This document shows, piece after piece, positions 7,372 through 16,197 of a stretch of 44,817 nucleotides of DNA. Under the pieces are notes generated by a model that was not told the DNA's origin, ran no database searches, and worked only from the letters and a program-made list of their open reading frames with translations. How positions within the stretch are numbered: position 1 is the first letter of the stretch; each line of letters begins with the position of its first letter. The stretch spans positions 1 to 44,817 of the forward strand of contig CAJTLR010000024.1 in NCBI GenBank assembly GCA_910577185.1, in the 5' to 3' direction. Both the position numbers and the translations under genes were made by a program. Source of the DNA: an uncultured Acetatifactor sp. (lineage in GTDB: Bacteria > Bacillota > Clostridia > Lachnospirales > Lachnospiraceae).

Positions 7372-8901
7372 TTGGAAAGTAAGAATAAAAAGAAGCCGGG
7401 CTGGAAGGCGGCCGCTTTTTTGGGCGGTGTGCTCCTGCTTGTCGCAGGGCTGCTTTTCTTTTATTACAATATATACAGGGTGGTTCCTGTCTTCCGGGAG
7501 ATGACCTGCGAATACGGGGATTCCCTCAGCCAGGATATCACGGATTATCTATCCGGCTCGGACTGGTCGGTTCATCTGGGGGAGCTGGACTTGTCCGGGG
7601 TGGACCAGGAGCACACGGGAACGTATCAGCTGACCGTGCATCACGGACAAAAGGAATTTGTCTATGAAGTGACCATTCAGGATACCATTGCCCCGGAAAT
7701 TATCTGGAAAGAGGGCCGGGTATATCTGGCGGCGGGCAGGGACTGTACCGTGGAGGATGTGATCGGCGGCGTGTCCGATGTGGATCCGGAAGCCCGGGCG
7801 TACTTTTCCCGGGGAGAGGAGCTTCTCGGTGAGATCCGGTTTGAACAGGCGGGAAACTATGAAGTGGAAGTTCTTGCCAGGGACAGTGCGGGAAACGAGA
7901 CCAGGGGGCAGGTATCCGTCACAGTGGACACGGCCCCGGTATTTTCGGGGATACATGATTTTTACTGCGTGCCGGGGAGTCTGCCCGACTACCTGGAAGA
8001 TATAGGGGCGGAAGATGATCTGGACGGGGATCTGACCCGGAAGATCCGGGTGGATGACGGGGAAGTGGACCTGGAAAAAAACGGCGATTATGTGCTGCGC
8101 TATGTGGTTCAGGACCAGTACGGACTGGAAACCGTGGAGGAGGCCAGGGTTCTGGTGGCCGCGCCGGATGAAATTCAGGATCTGATCGGACGCAGGCAGA
8201 TTGACTACAGAACGGATACCATTCTGGGAGCGCCCAATATTTACGATGCAGGGGCGGCAGAATACGAAAATATGGACGAGACGCTGGAGTATATGCGTCC
8301 GGCGTTTGTACAGCTGTACCATGGTCTGGGCAGAGGGGGATACAGCTCCGGTTCCGGCTATATTATGGAGATCACGGACGAGGAGATCTATATTTGTTCC
8401 AACAGCCATGTGGTGGGAAAATATGACCAATGGGACGTTTATTTTTTTGACGGAACGGCAGTGCCGGGGAAGACGCTGGGCACCAGCGATATTTTCGATG
8501 TGGGAGTTGCCGTGGTATCCCTGGAGGATGTGCCGGAGGAACTTCTGGAACAGCTGATGACAGTACATATTGACAAGACATACTGGGATAAGCTGGACCA
8601 GCAGGATATCAACCTGGCCCTGGAGCGTATCGACAGAAAAGGCGGGATATTGCATACCACCAGGGGAAAACTGGTGAAAGTGAGGCAGGATTTTGACTGG
8701 CAGGGAATGCTGCAGCATACGGAAGTGACAGTGGAGCTGGTGCATGGGGATTCCGGTTCCGCGGTGGTGGACGGCTACGGAAACCTGATCTGTATGGCCT
8801 ATGCATACTCTACCGATCCGGTGAGATACTGGTGTGTGCCGCTGGACGGGATACTTTACTGCTATTGGGAGATTACCGGCCGGGCGCTGTATGTGTACTG
8901 A
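7372..8901 (+). CDS. Membrane-anchored Ig-like and trypsin-like serine protease
   Basis: A 509-residue protein. One membrane segment at about residues 10-38 is followed by two or three bacterial Ig/cadherin-like beta domains (about 45-265; repeated YQLTVHHGQKEF, NYEVEVLARDSAGNE and DYVLRYVVQDQYG strands). A trypsin-like protease domain fills about 300-509. The catalytic triad is complete: H346 in SNSHVV, D376 in FDVGVAVV and S461 in GDSGSAVV. It should cleave a protein or peptide at the cell surface; the substrate is unknown. The start is TTG at 7372, after GGGGAAGG, because the next in-frame ATG would remove the membrane anchor. A PDZ domain, usual in HtrA proteases, is absent. Confidence 0.82.
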   Translation: MESKNKKKPGWKAAAFLGGVLLLVAGLLFFYYNIYRVVPVFREMTCEYGDSLSQDITDYLSGSDWSVHLGELDLSGVDQEHTGTYQLTVHHGQKEFVYEVTIQDTIAPEIIWKEGRVYLAAGRDCTVEDVIGGVSDVDPEARAYFSRGEELLGEIRFEQAGNYEVEVLARDSAGNETRGQVSVTVDTAPVFSGIHDFYCVPGSLPDYLEDIGAEDDLDGDLTRKIRVDDGEVDLEKNGDYVLRYVVQDQYGLETVEEARVLVAAPDEIQDLIGRRQIDYRTDTILGAPNIYDAGAAEYENMDETLEYMRPAFVQLYHGLGRGGYSSGSGYIMEITDEEIYICSNSHVVGKYDQWDVYFFDGTAVPGKTLGTSDIFDVGVAVVSLEDVPEELLEQLMTVHIDKTYWDKLDQQDINLALERIDRKGGILHTTRGKLVKVRQDFDWQGMLQHTEVTVELVHGDSGSAVVDGYGNLICMAYAYSTDPVRYWCVPLDGILYCYWEITGRALYVY

Positions 8902-8977
8902 ACGGACAGCGGCGCCGGGGACAGCGGGAGTTGTTTCGGCTTTTGATTCCATATGCGCTGAAGCGCACATCATTTTT

Positions 8978-9082
8978 GTGCACAGCCCCGTGCCCAAAGT
9001 GCGACTCTTCGCACTTGGAATTATGCCGCTGAAGCGGGGCGCGCGGCGAGTAGTGGAGAAGAGCATTCCCCTGCTTGATTAT
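8978..9082 (+). repeat. Repeat family A, composite copy A5
   Basis: The 5' half is replaced by a different module: GTGCACAGCCCCGTGC, then AAGTGCGACTCTTCGCACTT and GGAATTATGCCGC, also present at 13811-13862. The 3' half is the normal A module (GGGGCGCGCGGCGAGTAG, second hairpin, CTTGATT). Another piece just upstream (8943-8970, GATTCCATATGCGC) resembles the array before trpS. Confidence 0.75.
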
Positions 9083-9132
9083 ATTATGGTTTCGGAGGAC
9101 AGTGGGAAAAGCGAGATGAAAAGGAGAAGCGT

Positions 9133-9969
9133 ATGTGCAGGATGATCGATGGAAAAAAGATTTCCGAGGAGATCAAAAAAGAATTGCGGGAGAGGGTTTC
9201 GGAAATGAAGGAGCAGGGGCAGGAGCGCTGCCTGGCGGTGATACAGGTGGGGGATGACCCGGCTTCAGCCGTGTATGTGAGAAACAAAAAAAAGGCATGC
9301 GAGTACATTGGAATCCGCTCTCTTTCCTATGAACTGCCGGGGGAGACCACGGAGGAGGAACTGCTTGACACGATAAAGGAACTGAATAACCGAAAAGATG
9401 TAAACGGTATATTGGTACAGCTCCCCCTGCCCGGCCATATCGACGAGGACAGGGTGCTGCTTGCCATTGACCCGGAAAAGGATGTGGATGGGTTCCACCC
9501 GGTCAATGTGGGAAACCTGAGCATCGGGAGACCCGGCTATGTGTCCTGCACGCCGGCGGGCGTTATCCAGCTTCTGAAGCGCTCCGGCGTGGAGATAGAG
9601 GGGAAAGAATGCGTGGTTCTGGGGCGGAGCAATATTGTGGGAAAACCCATGGCCATGCTGCTGACCAGGGAGAACGGAACTGTCACGGTATGCCATTCCA
9701 GAACCAGAAATCTGCAGGAAATCACCAGGCGGGCCGATATTCTGGTGGTAGCCATAGGAAAACCGAAGTTTGTGACCAGGGATTTTGTAAAGGATGGGGC
9801 CGTGGTCATAGATGTGGGAATTCATAGAAACGAGGAAGGGAAGCTGTGCGGGGATGTGGACTTTGACAGTGTGGCACCTGTTGCATCTGCCATCACCCCG
9901 GTGCCCGGCGGTGTGGGGCCCATGACCATAGCCATGCTCATGGCAAACTGTGTGGAGGGGATTTCCTGA
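9133..9969 (+). CDS. folD: Bifunctional methylenetetrahydrofolate dehydrogenase/cyclohydrolase FolD
   Basis: A 278-residue FolD, the cytosolic enzyme that interconverts 5,10-methylene-, 5,10-methenyl- and 10-formyl-tetrahydrofolate using NADP. Length is typical. The N-terminal catalytic motif YVRNK gives Tyr48 and Lys52 as active-site residues; ILVQLPLPGH and DVDGFHPVNVG (the folate-binding Asp) follow. The nucleotide-binding domain has VVLGRSNIVGKPMAMLL and the C-terminal PVPGGVGPMTIAMLM motif closes the protein. The ATG at 9133 is 6 bases from AAGGAG. The next gene starts 30 bases later, so FolD and the glycosidase may share a transcript, although their jobs are not obviously linked. Confidence 0.97.
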   Translation: MCRMIDGKKISEEIKKELRERVSEMKEQGQERCLAVIQVGDDPASAVYVRNKKKACEYIGIRSLSYELPGETTEEELLDTIKELNNRKDVNGILVQLPLPGHIDEDRVLLAIDPEKDVDGFHPVNVGNLSIGRPGYVSCTPAGVIQLLKRSGVEIEGKECVVLGRSNIVGKPMAMLLTRENGTVTVCHSRTRNLQEITRRADILVVAIGKPKFVTRDFVKDGAVVIDVGIHRNEEGKLCGDVDFDSVAPVASAITPVPGGVGPMTIAMLMANCVEGIS

Positions 9970-9998
9970 GAAGGGCATGGTTACCGGAAGGAAGGTCC

Positions 9999-11852
9999 GT
10001 GAAAAGAAAGAGGGGGTATATGGAGAAAAAAAGCGGGGGCAGGTTTGGGTCTGCGGCAGCTGTCACGGTGCTGGCGGCTGCGGGAGCCCGGATGATATTC
10101 CGGGGAGTGCGGGGAGTACATTACCGGCTGGTGAGTGAGTGTGGGGAGAGGCTTCTGGCAGAGAGGGAGAAGGCAAGAGACAGAAAGCCCTGGGATGCGT
10201 ATCCCCGTCCCCAGATGCGGAGGAGCAGCTTTTACAGTCTGAACGGAACCTGGAAGATGAACGGCAGGGATATTCAGGTGCCGTTTCCGCCCCAGTCCCT
10301 GCTTTCGGAATATAGGGGACCTGTGGGCACACGTCTGGAATACGTCAGAAAGTTTACGATGCCCCGCATAAAAAAGAACAGGAGACTGCTTCTGCATTTC
10401 GGGGCGGTGGACCAGGTGGCGGAAGTATTTTTAAATGACCGGTATCTGGGAAAGCATGAGGGCGGCTATCTGCCTTTTACTTTTGACATAACGGAAGCGG
10501 TGCGGCAGGGGAGGAATCTGCTGAAGGTGAAGGCAAAGGATACCCTGTCCGCCTGCTATCCTTACGGAAAGCAGCGCAAGGCCAGGGGTGGCATGTGGTA
10601 CACGCCTGTGAGCGGAATCTGGCAGAGTGTATGGATGGAATGGGTGCCGGAAAATTATATCACGGGGCTGGATATCACCGCGGACACGGAGAAAGTGCGG
10701 ATTGCGGCGGGCAGCAGCACCGGAGAAGGGCATATCCGGGTGGAAGTCAGGCTTCCGGATGGAAGCTCCTGGCCGGTGGAGGCTGAGGGGCTGCAGACAG
10801 AGATTGACATGACCCGGATCCGCAGGGCAGACGGCAGTGAATGCGTCCCGGTTCTGTGGACGCCGGACAATCCGTTTTTATACGAAATAAAGATTACAAT
10901 GGGGGAGGACAGGGTTGCATCCTATTTTGGGCTCCGGAGTGTGGAAGTAAAAAAGATAGACGGAATACCCAGGGTCTGTCTGAACGGAGAGCCGGTATTC
11001 CTGCAGGGCGTGCTGGATCAGGGATACTTTTGTGACGGTATTTACCTTCCCGCGGAAGAGGAGGAATACCGCCGTGACATTCTGCGCATGAAGGAGCTGG
11101 GAATGAACCTGCTGCGGAAGCATATCAAAATCGAGCCGGAATGTTTTTATTATTATTGTGATCTCCACGGAATGCTGGTCATGCAGGATATGGTCAACAG
11201 CGGATTTTATTCCTGGATCAGGGATACGGCCCTGCCCACCATTGGATTTTACAGGAAAAAGGATGGCAGGCCCCGGGGCAGGAAAAAGCGCCGTGATTTC
11301 TTTGTGGAGCATATGAAGGAAACCATCCGGCACCTGCACAATCATCCGAGCGTAATTGCATATACGATTTTTAATGAAGGCTGGGGACAGTTTTCCGGTG
11401 ATGAAATGTATATGCTTGCCAGGAAGCTGGACGACACAAGACTGTATGATGCCGCGTCCGGATGGTTCCCCGGAACGAAGAGCGATTTTGACAGCCAGCA
11501 TATTTATTTCAAAGACCTGGTGGTGCCGGATGAGCCCCTGAAGCCGGTTCTGGTATCGGAATGCGGCGGGTATTCTTACAAAGTGCCGGGACATTTTTAT
11601 ACGAAGTATATCCGGTACGGTTATGGGATATGTAAGGATTCCCGGGAACTTAACGAAAAAATCAGGAAAATGTATGAGAAGGTCATATTGCCCCAGGTGG
11701 ACAAGGGACTTTGCGGGTGTATCTATACACAGCTGAGTGATGTGGAAGATGAGATTAACGGCTTTTACACCTATGACAGAAAGATATGCAAGGCAGACCG
11801 GGCCGCCCTGGCAGAAATCGGACGCAGGCTGGCAGAGACTATGACAAAGTAA
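9999..11852 (+). CDS. Glycoside hydrolase family 2 protein
   Basis: A 617-residue GH2-type glycosidase (beta-galactosidase/glucuronidase/mannosidase superfamily). A sugar-binding jelly roll occupies about residues 60-210 (SFYSLNGTWKMNG, VEVFLNDRYLG type strand, PFTFDITEAV), an Ig-like domain about 210-330, and a TIM barrel the rest. The acid/base is E460 in FNEGWG and the nucleophile candidate is E521 in LVSECGG. The first 45 residues are basic and include a short alanine-rich hydrophobic stretch (AAAVTVLAAAGA), possibly a weak membrane anchor. The start is GTG 9999; an ATG at 10020 in the same frame, 3 bases after AGGGGG, is an alternative. The exact sugar cannot be told. Confidence 0.88.
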   Translation: MKRKRGYMEKKSGGRFGSAAAVTVLAAAGARMIFRGVRGVHYRLVSECGERLLAEREKARDRKPWDAYPRPQMRRSSFYSLNGTWKMNGRDIQVPFPPQSLLSEYRGPVGTRLEYVRKFTMPRIKKNRRLLLHFGAVDQVAEVFLNDRYLGKHEGGYLPFTFDITEAVRQGRNLLKVKAKDTLSACYPYGKQRKARGGMWYTPVSGIWQSVWMEWVPENYITGLDITADTEKVRIAAGSSTGEGHIRVEVRLPDGSSWPVEAEGLQTEIDMTRIRRADGSECVPVLWTPDNPFLYEIKITMGEDRVASYFGLRSVEVKKIDGIPRVCLNGEPVFLQGVLDQGYFCDGIYLPAEEEEYRRDILRMKELGMNLLRKHIKIEPECFYYYCDLHGMLVMQDMVNSGFYSWIRDTALPTIGFYRKKDGRPRGRKKRRDFFVEHMKETIRHLHNHPSVIAYTIFNEGWGQFSGDEMYMLARKLDDTRLYDAASGWFPGTKSDFDSQHIYFKDLVVPDEPLKPVLVSECGGYSYKVPGHFYTKYIRYGYGICKDSRELNEKIRKMYEKVILPQVDKGLCGCIYTQLSDVEDEINGFYTYDRKICKADRAALAEIGRRLAETMTK

Positions 11853-11865
11853 TGGGGAAGGGGCC

Positions 11866-11935
11866 GCAGAATCGGAAAGACGGAACTAAGAAAAACAGAC
11901 TCAAAGCGAGGGGGCACCAAGGGGAGCACAGAAGC
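11866..11935 (+). repeat. Repeat family D, copy D1
   Basis: Leader of the amidohydrolase gene. The core AAAGACGGAACTAAGAAAAA, then CAGACTCAAAGCGAG and GGGGCACC, matches 28540-28576 (GACGGAACTAAAAAAACAG, CACGAAGCGAG, GTGCCC). Confidence 0.6.
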
Positions 11936-11965
11936 GGAGAGGAAATTAAAAAAAGGAGAAATACT

Positions 11966-13114
11966 ATGTTGTGTGTAAAAAATGGCATGATACACAATGC
12001 CGTAACAAGAGAGCCGTTCCGGGGAGATATTCTGGTAGAGAACGGTAAAATCAGGGCCGTGGGGGAGCATCTGGAGATTCCGGAGGGCACGGAAATAGTG
12101 GATGCGGAAGGACTGCAGGTATATCCGGGCTTTGTGGAGGCCCACGGACATATCGGACTGGATGGCTATGGCATCGGCTATGAGGGAATGGACTACAATG
12201 AGATGAATGACATCTTAAGTCCCCAGATGAGAGGGCTTGACGGCGTAAAAGCCATGGATCCCGCTTTTGCCATGGCAGCAGGGGCAGGTGTCACCTGCGT
12301 CTGTGTGGGGCCGGGCAGCGCCAATGTGCTGGGAGGCACTTTCACCACCATCAAGACGGTGGGCAGGAGAGTGGACGATATGGTGGTGCGGGACGGTGTG
12401 GCCATGAAATGTGCTTTCGGGGAAAACCCCAAAAGGGTGTACCGGGACAAAAAAGACTCCAGCCGTATGACCACTGCAGCCCTTTTGCGGGAAACATTGT
12501 TCAAGGCCAGGGAATACATGGAGAAAAAGGAGGCGGCCGGGGAGGATGTCTCTAAAAAGCCTGCTTTTGACATCAAGATGGAGTCGCTGATTCCGGTGCT
12601 GAAAAGGGAGATTCCCCTGAAGGCGCATGCACATGCCACGGAGGATATCTTTACGGCTCTCCGTATTGCCAGGGAATTTAATCTGAAAATAACCCTGGAG
12701 CATGTGACGGAGGGGCATCTGATCGTGGAAGAACTGGCAGGGGAAAATGTGCCTTTGGCAGTGGGGCCCACGCTCACCAGCGCGTCCAAATTCGAACTGC
12801 GCAACAAGAGCTGGACAACGCCCGGTGTGCTGGCGGCAGCAGGCTGCAGGGTGTCCATTATCACGGACTCCCCGGTGATTCCCCAGGAATATCTGCCGCT
12901 CTGTGCGGGGCTGGCAGTGCAGGCCGGAATGGATCCCTTTGCCGCCCTGCAGGCTATCACCATAAATCCCGCCATACATGCGGGCATCGCGGACAGGGTG
13001 GGATCCCTGGAGGAGGGGAAAGACGCGGATATTGTTATCACTGACGGCTGTCCCTTTGAAGTTTCCACTCATGTAAAATATGTATTTATTGACGGGAAAA
13101 AGATAAAATCTTGA
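11966..13114 (+). CDS. Metal-dependent amidohydrolase (imidazolonepropionase-like)
   Basis: A 382-residue member of the amidohydrolase superfamily. The first metal motif is H60-G-H62 in FVEAHGHIGLDG. Further metal-ligand candidates are the histidines in LKAHAHATEDI and the EHVTEGH segment, and the aspartate in IITDSPV. N- and C-terminal strands (DILVENGKIRAVG; GSLEEGKDADIVITDG) form the usual small beta sandwich. The family hydrolyses C-N bonds of cyclic or acyl amides; this subgroup is generally annotated only as amidohydrolase. ATG 11966 follows AAAGGAG; the upstream open frame overlaps the GH2 gene in another phase and is not part of the protein. Confidence 0.88.
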   Translation: MLCVKNGMIHNAVTREPFRGDILVENGKIRAVGEHLEIPEGTEIVDAEGLQVYPGFVEAHGHIGLDGYGIGYEGMDYNEMNDILSPQMRGLDGVKAMDPAFAMAAGAGVTCVCVGPGSANVLGGTFTTIKTVGRRVDDMVVRDGVAMKCAFGENPKRVYRDKKDSSRMTTAALLRETLFKAREYMEKKEAAGEDVSKKPAFDIKMESLIPVLKREIPLKAHAHATEDIFTALRIAREFNLKITLEHVTEGHLIVEELAGENVPLAVGPTLTSASKFELRNKSWTTPGVLAAAGCRVSIITDSPVIPQEYLPLCAGLAVQAGMDPFAALQAITINPAIHAGIADRVGSLEEGKDADIVITDGCPFEVSTHVKYVFIDGKKIKS

Positions 13115-13154
13115 CAATATACCAAACCTGGCGTTTTCAGGGGCGTCTTCATTC

Positions 13155-13330
13155 AGCCTGCCAGATCAGAAAACTGCTGTCTTCGGTGCCGCAGTAGATT
13201 TCCCTCACGATCCGGCTGCCGGAGTCGGTAAAGGCTGTTTTGGAGATGCCAGACTACCCGGTCCAGGGTAAAGAAACACGCGATACCGCGGCCACGGTTT
13301 CGTCCCCCATAGGATAGAGCATTGAAACTT
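13155..13330 (-). pseudogene. Possible decayed gene fragment
   Basis: One minus-strand frame reads like protein (MGDETVAAVSRV, a stop, then SGISKTAFTDSGSRIVREIY and a stop after LIWQAE). It has one internal stop and no ribosome binding site. I do not recognise the family. It may be the end of a deleted gene. Confidence 0.3.
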
Positions 13331-13377
13331 GCGGGAACGGTTATACCGGAAAACAGGAAAAATGTTTCCCGGGACAG

Positions 13378-13406
13378 TTGACTTATCCCGATACATGTGG
13401 TAGGAT
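13378..13406 (+). promoter_or_regulatory. Promoter of the frameshifted small gene
   Basis: TTGACT at 13378-13383, 17-base spacer, TAGGAT at 13401-13406, 50 bases upstream of a start codon with a full AAAGGAGG site. Confidence 0.6.
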
Positions 13407-13456
13407 AGCAGGGTAATAAAGTGTTTTGCGAGAAAAGAATAGATAAAGGAGGATTT

Positions 13457-13722
13457 ATGTTAAGCATTGTGGGAAAAGAGGATAGGGCAAACTAAATATT
13501 GCCAGGCAGGGATTCCGGAGAGGGAGTTTTGAATTTGTTTCCGGGAAAGGTGCCGGGGGAGTCTGCCAGGCGGATATTCTGCCGGGGAGATGCCTCGTGG
13601 GACATATGGGCGGGAATGAATTTTTGTACGTCCCGGATGGAATTTCTACCTTCATATCGACAAAACAGTCGGTATGTCTGTTTGAACAGGTGCTTAACAA
13701 TTTCCGATCATTCATAATATGA
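13457..13722 (+). pseudogene. Frameshifted small gene, family unknown
   Basis: A well-placed ATG (6-7 bases after AAAGGAGG) opens a 12-codon frame, MLSIVGKEDRAN, then stop. A +1 shift near codon 10 joins it to an open frame that runs to a stop at 13720-13722: GKLNIARQGFRRGSFEF near the start, LYVPDGISTFISTKQSV and VCLFEQVLNNFRSFII at the end. The repaired product would be about 88 residues. The frame looks coding in composition and the promoter is good, so this seems a recently broken gene rather than noise. No function can be given. Confidence 0.5.
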
Positions 13723-13809
13723 CAGAGGACAGCAGAAATGAGGAAGGCTTTATTTTTGCTGCCGGCTGAAGGAACGGGCGAGAAGCATGGCTGTGTGGTC
13801 ATGCTTTTT

Positions 13810-13959
13810 TGTGCGCAGCCCCGTGCACAAAGTGCGACTCTTCGCACTTGGAATTATGCCGCCAGGCGGTGTACGGGTGCATATTGAAAATTGTTGCTGA
13901 CGCAACACGCGCCCCGCGCGGCAGGCAGAGGAGAAGAGCATTCCCCTACTTGACTGCAC
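13810..13959 (+). repeat. Repeat family A, composite copy A6
   Basis: It starts with the GTGCGCAGCCCCGTGCAC / AAGTGCGACTCTTCGCACTT module shared with 8978, then a normal A body with inner hairpin GTTGC-TGAC-GCAAC and second hairpin AGGAGAAGAGCATTCCCCT. It ends at the CTTGACTGCAC terminus and abuts copy A7. Confidence 0.8.
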
Positions 13960-14042
13960 AGGGGCGCGTGGGGAAATCAGCAGCGAAAGCAACACGTGCC
14001 CCGCGCGGCGGGTAGGGGAAGAGGAATCTTCCCTGCTCGGTT
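13953..14042 (+). repeat. Repeat family A, copy A7
   Basis: Outer stem GGGGCGCGT / ACGTGCCCC (one G-U pair). The inner hairpin GCAGC-GAAA-GCAAC is imperfect: one arm is of the A1 type and the other of the A2 type, as if two copies had recombined. The second hairpin is GGGGAAGAGGAATCTTCCC. The remaining 14043-14278 before the ABC gene shows no gene I can support. Confidence 0.8.
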
Positions 14043-14278
14043 ATGATGCAGTATTTTGCTGCCGTCCGTCTGACAGCAGGCCATGGCAGGATGCATGTCC
14101 TGCGCATTTTGCTGTGTGTTTATGGTGACTATGGTGGAATATGCCCTGGGAGGCAGACATCATGGTCATTTTTTGTGCCTGCGGGCACCGGGAGGAAGTC
14201 TGGCGGCAAAGGCTGACGGGCAGCCGGAGGAAGTATTATATCAGAAATTATTTTGCATTTAGCGACAGGAGGAAGAAA

Positions 14279-15253
14279 GTGAACATCATTGAGACAAGAA
14301 AACTGTCCAAAACATATCGCAGGGTCCTGAAGGGAGAAGGGCTGCGGGGAAGCATCCGGAGCCTGGTAAAAAGGGAATATGAAATTAAGGAGGCTGTGAA
14401 AGAGCTGGATCTGGTGGTGGAAGAAGGGGAATTTGTGGGTCTGATCGGGCCAAACGGCGCAGGAAAAACCACACTGACAAAAATGCTTACAGGCATTATC
14501 GCGCCCACGGCGGGAGAGATCAGTGTGATGGGATTTTATCCAAACGATTTAAAGAATGATTTTAAACGTCAGTACGCCATTGTCATGGGGCAGAAGAGCC
14601 AGCTGTTTTTTGAACTGACCACAAATGATACCCTGCGGCTGTTTCAGGAGATCTACGGGCTGAGTGAGCATGTGTTTCAGGAGACAAAGGCATATTTTGC
14701 GGAATTGTTCCAGGTGGAGGAGCTGCTTGACGTGCAGGTCAGGAACTTGTCCCTGGGGGAGAGAATGAAAATGGAACTGATGGCGGCGCTGCTCCATAAC
14801 CCCAGAATTTTGTTCCTGGATGAACCCACCATTGGCCTGGATGCCATAGCTTCCGGACAGATCCGCAAGTTCCTCTGGAAGGTCAATCGGGAGAATGGGA
14901 CTACCGTTATCCTCACATCCCACTATATGGAGGATATCAGGGCCCTCTGTGACCGTTCCGTGGTCATCAGTCACGGAACAAAAATCTATGATGGCGGCAC
15001 GGAGGATCTTTTTGAAAAGTACCAGAAAGAGCGGCAGGTATCAGTCAGCTTCAGCCACCCGGCAGTGCAGCCGGATCTGCCGGCAGAGGCGGTGATCCTG
15101 GAGGATGGGGCTTACAAAAAGATTATCCGGATACCTAAGGAAAAGTCCGGGGAGCTTTTGGAGAGGCTGATGAAATACCATCCCAGGGACATCACGGTGG
15201 AAGAGGAGGAAATAGGCAGGGTGGTGGAGCGGATTTATACCGAAAACCGTTGA
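14279..15253 (+). CDS. ABC-2 type exporter, ATP-binding subunit
   Basis: A 324-residue ATPase with Walker A GPNGAGKTT, signature LSLGERMKME and Walker B ILFLDEPTIGLD, followed by the H-loop TSHY. Residues 14-45 form a basic insertion before the core (RVLKGEGLRGSIRSLVKREY), common in ATPases that partner with DUF990-type permeases. The start is GTG 14279, 6 bases after AGGAGG; the 46 codons further upstream have no site. Two permease genes follow in the same direction (24-base gap to the first), so ATPase and two six-helix subunits should form one export complex. The cargo is unknown; drug, lipid or bacteriocin export are all possible. Confidence 0.9.
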   Translation: MNIIETRKLSKTYRRVLKGEGLRGSIRSLVKREYEIKEAVKELDLVVEEGEFVGLIGPNGAGKTTLTKMLTGIIAPTAGEISVMGFYPNDLKNDFKRQYAIVMGQKSQLFFELTTNDTLRLFQEIYGLSEHVFQETKAYFAELFQVEELLDVQVRNLSLGERMKMELMAALLHNPRILFLDEPTIGLDAIASGQIRKFLWKVNRENGTTVILTSHYMEDIRALCDRSVVISHGTKIYDGGTEDLFEKYQKERQVSVSFSHPAVQPDLPAEAVILEDGAYKKIIRIPKEKSGELLERLMKYHPRDITVEEEEIGRVVERIYTENR

Positions 15254-15277
15254 AGAAAGAGGAGAGCGGAGAGCAAA

Positions 15278-16072
15278 ATGAGAAAATACAGGGAGATCAT
15301 GCGTGCGTATTTGAAGACGCAGCTTGTATGGCGGGCAGATGTGGCGTTTCATATGGTGTTTATCATGTCAAAGGTTTTGTTTGCCTGGCTGCTGTGGGGG
15401 ATGATTTTCAGGGAGCGGAACATGGTGGCGGACTTTACGTTTCACGGGATGCTGTCATATTACATTTTCAGTTCCTTTTTGTCACAGCTGGAGATGTCAA
15501 AGGGCATCAGCGGGGAAATCAGCGCCAGAATCAGGAATGGCACAATATCCAATTATATTGTCCTTCCCCTGAGTATGGAGGGATACTTTACTGCCATGGA
15601 AGCAGGGGTGGTTTTGTTTTACCTGGCTTTTGACCTGGCGGCGGCAGTGGTCTGGGTGTTTCTTTTCCGGATTGAGTTTGTGTTTACCCACAGCGTCACG
15701 GTGTTTCTGTGCGGGCTGCTGATGACGGTTCTGGGACTTTTCTTTATGGTACAGCTCAATTTTTTCCTGGGCATACTGACACTGAAATATGAGGAGATCA
15801 GCACCTTTTTGATGATAAAGGACAATCTGACCGCGCTGGTGACGGGCAGTATCGTTCCGCTGGCGCTGTTTCCGGAAGGGATTGTGGACGGGATGAGGCT
15901 GCTGCCTTTTTACTATGTGACATATCTGCCATCCATGCTTTTTACGGGGCGCTGCCGGGAGGAAGCCGTGAAAGGAATTTTCATTCTGGGGGCCTGGTGT
16001 GTACTGATGCAGGGAGCCATTATGATTACATGGAGGAAATACCGTATAAAATATGACGGGGCAGGAATATGA
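15278..16072 (+). CDS. ABC-2 family permease (DUF990/ABC2_membrane_6-like), first subunit
   Basis: A 264-residue membrane protein with about six hydrophobic helices and a basic N-terminus (MRKYREIMRAYLKTQLVWRA). The first-loop pattern (FRERNMVADFTFHGMLSYY) and the EISARIRNGTISNYIVLPLS amphipathic segment resemble the permeases that pair as heterodimers with a single ATPase of the preceding type. It starts after a GAGGAGAGCGGAGAG region and is almost joined to the next permease unit. Confidence 0.85.
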   Translation: MRKYREIMRAYLKTQLVWRADVAFHMVFIMSKVLFAWLLWGMIFRERNMVADFTFHGMLSYYIFSSFLSQLEMSKGISGEISARIRNGTISNYIVLPLSMEGYFTAMEAGVVLFYLAFDLAAAVVWVFLFRIEFVFTHSVTVFLCGLLMTVLGLFFMVQLNFFLGILTLKYEEISTFLMIKDNLTALVTGSIVPLALFPEGIVDGMRLLPFYYVTYLPSMLFTGRCREEAVKGIFILGAWCVLMQGAIMITWRKYRIKYDGAGI

Positions 16073-16197
16073 CTGACAGCCGGAAAGGGCCGCCGGAAGG
16101 AACATGGTATGCCGTCCGGGAGGCCCGGGAGATGGATTGCCTGCCGGCGGACACAGAAGGCCGCAATGTCCACCGGTGCGGGCAGAAAGGAGCTTAC

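Noticed and set aside
7549..9066. A 505-codon open frame on the minus strand
   Set aside because: It is antisense to the protease gene and repeat A5; composition is that of a shadow frame.
14141..14278. N-terminal extension of the ABC ATPase
   Set aside because: No RBS upstream; the GTG at 14279 has AGGAGG and gives a normal family N-terminus.
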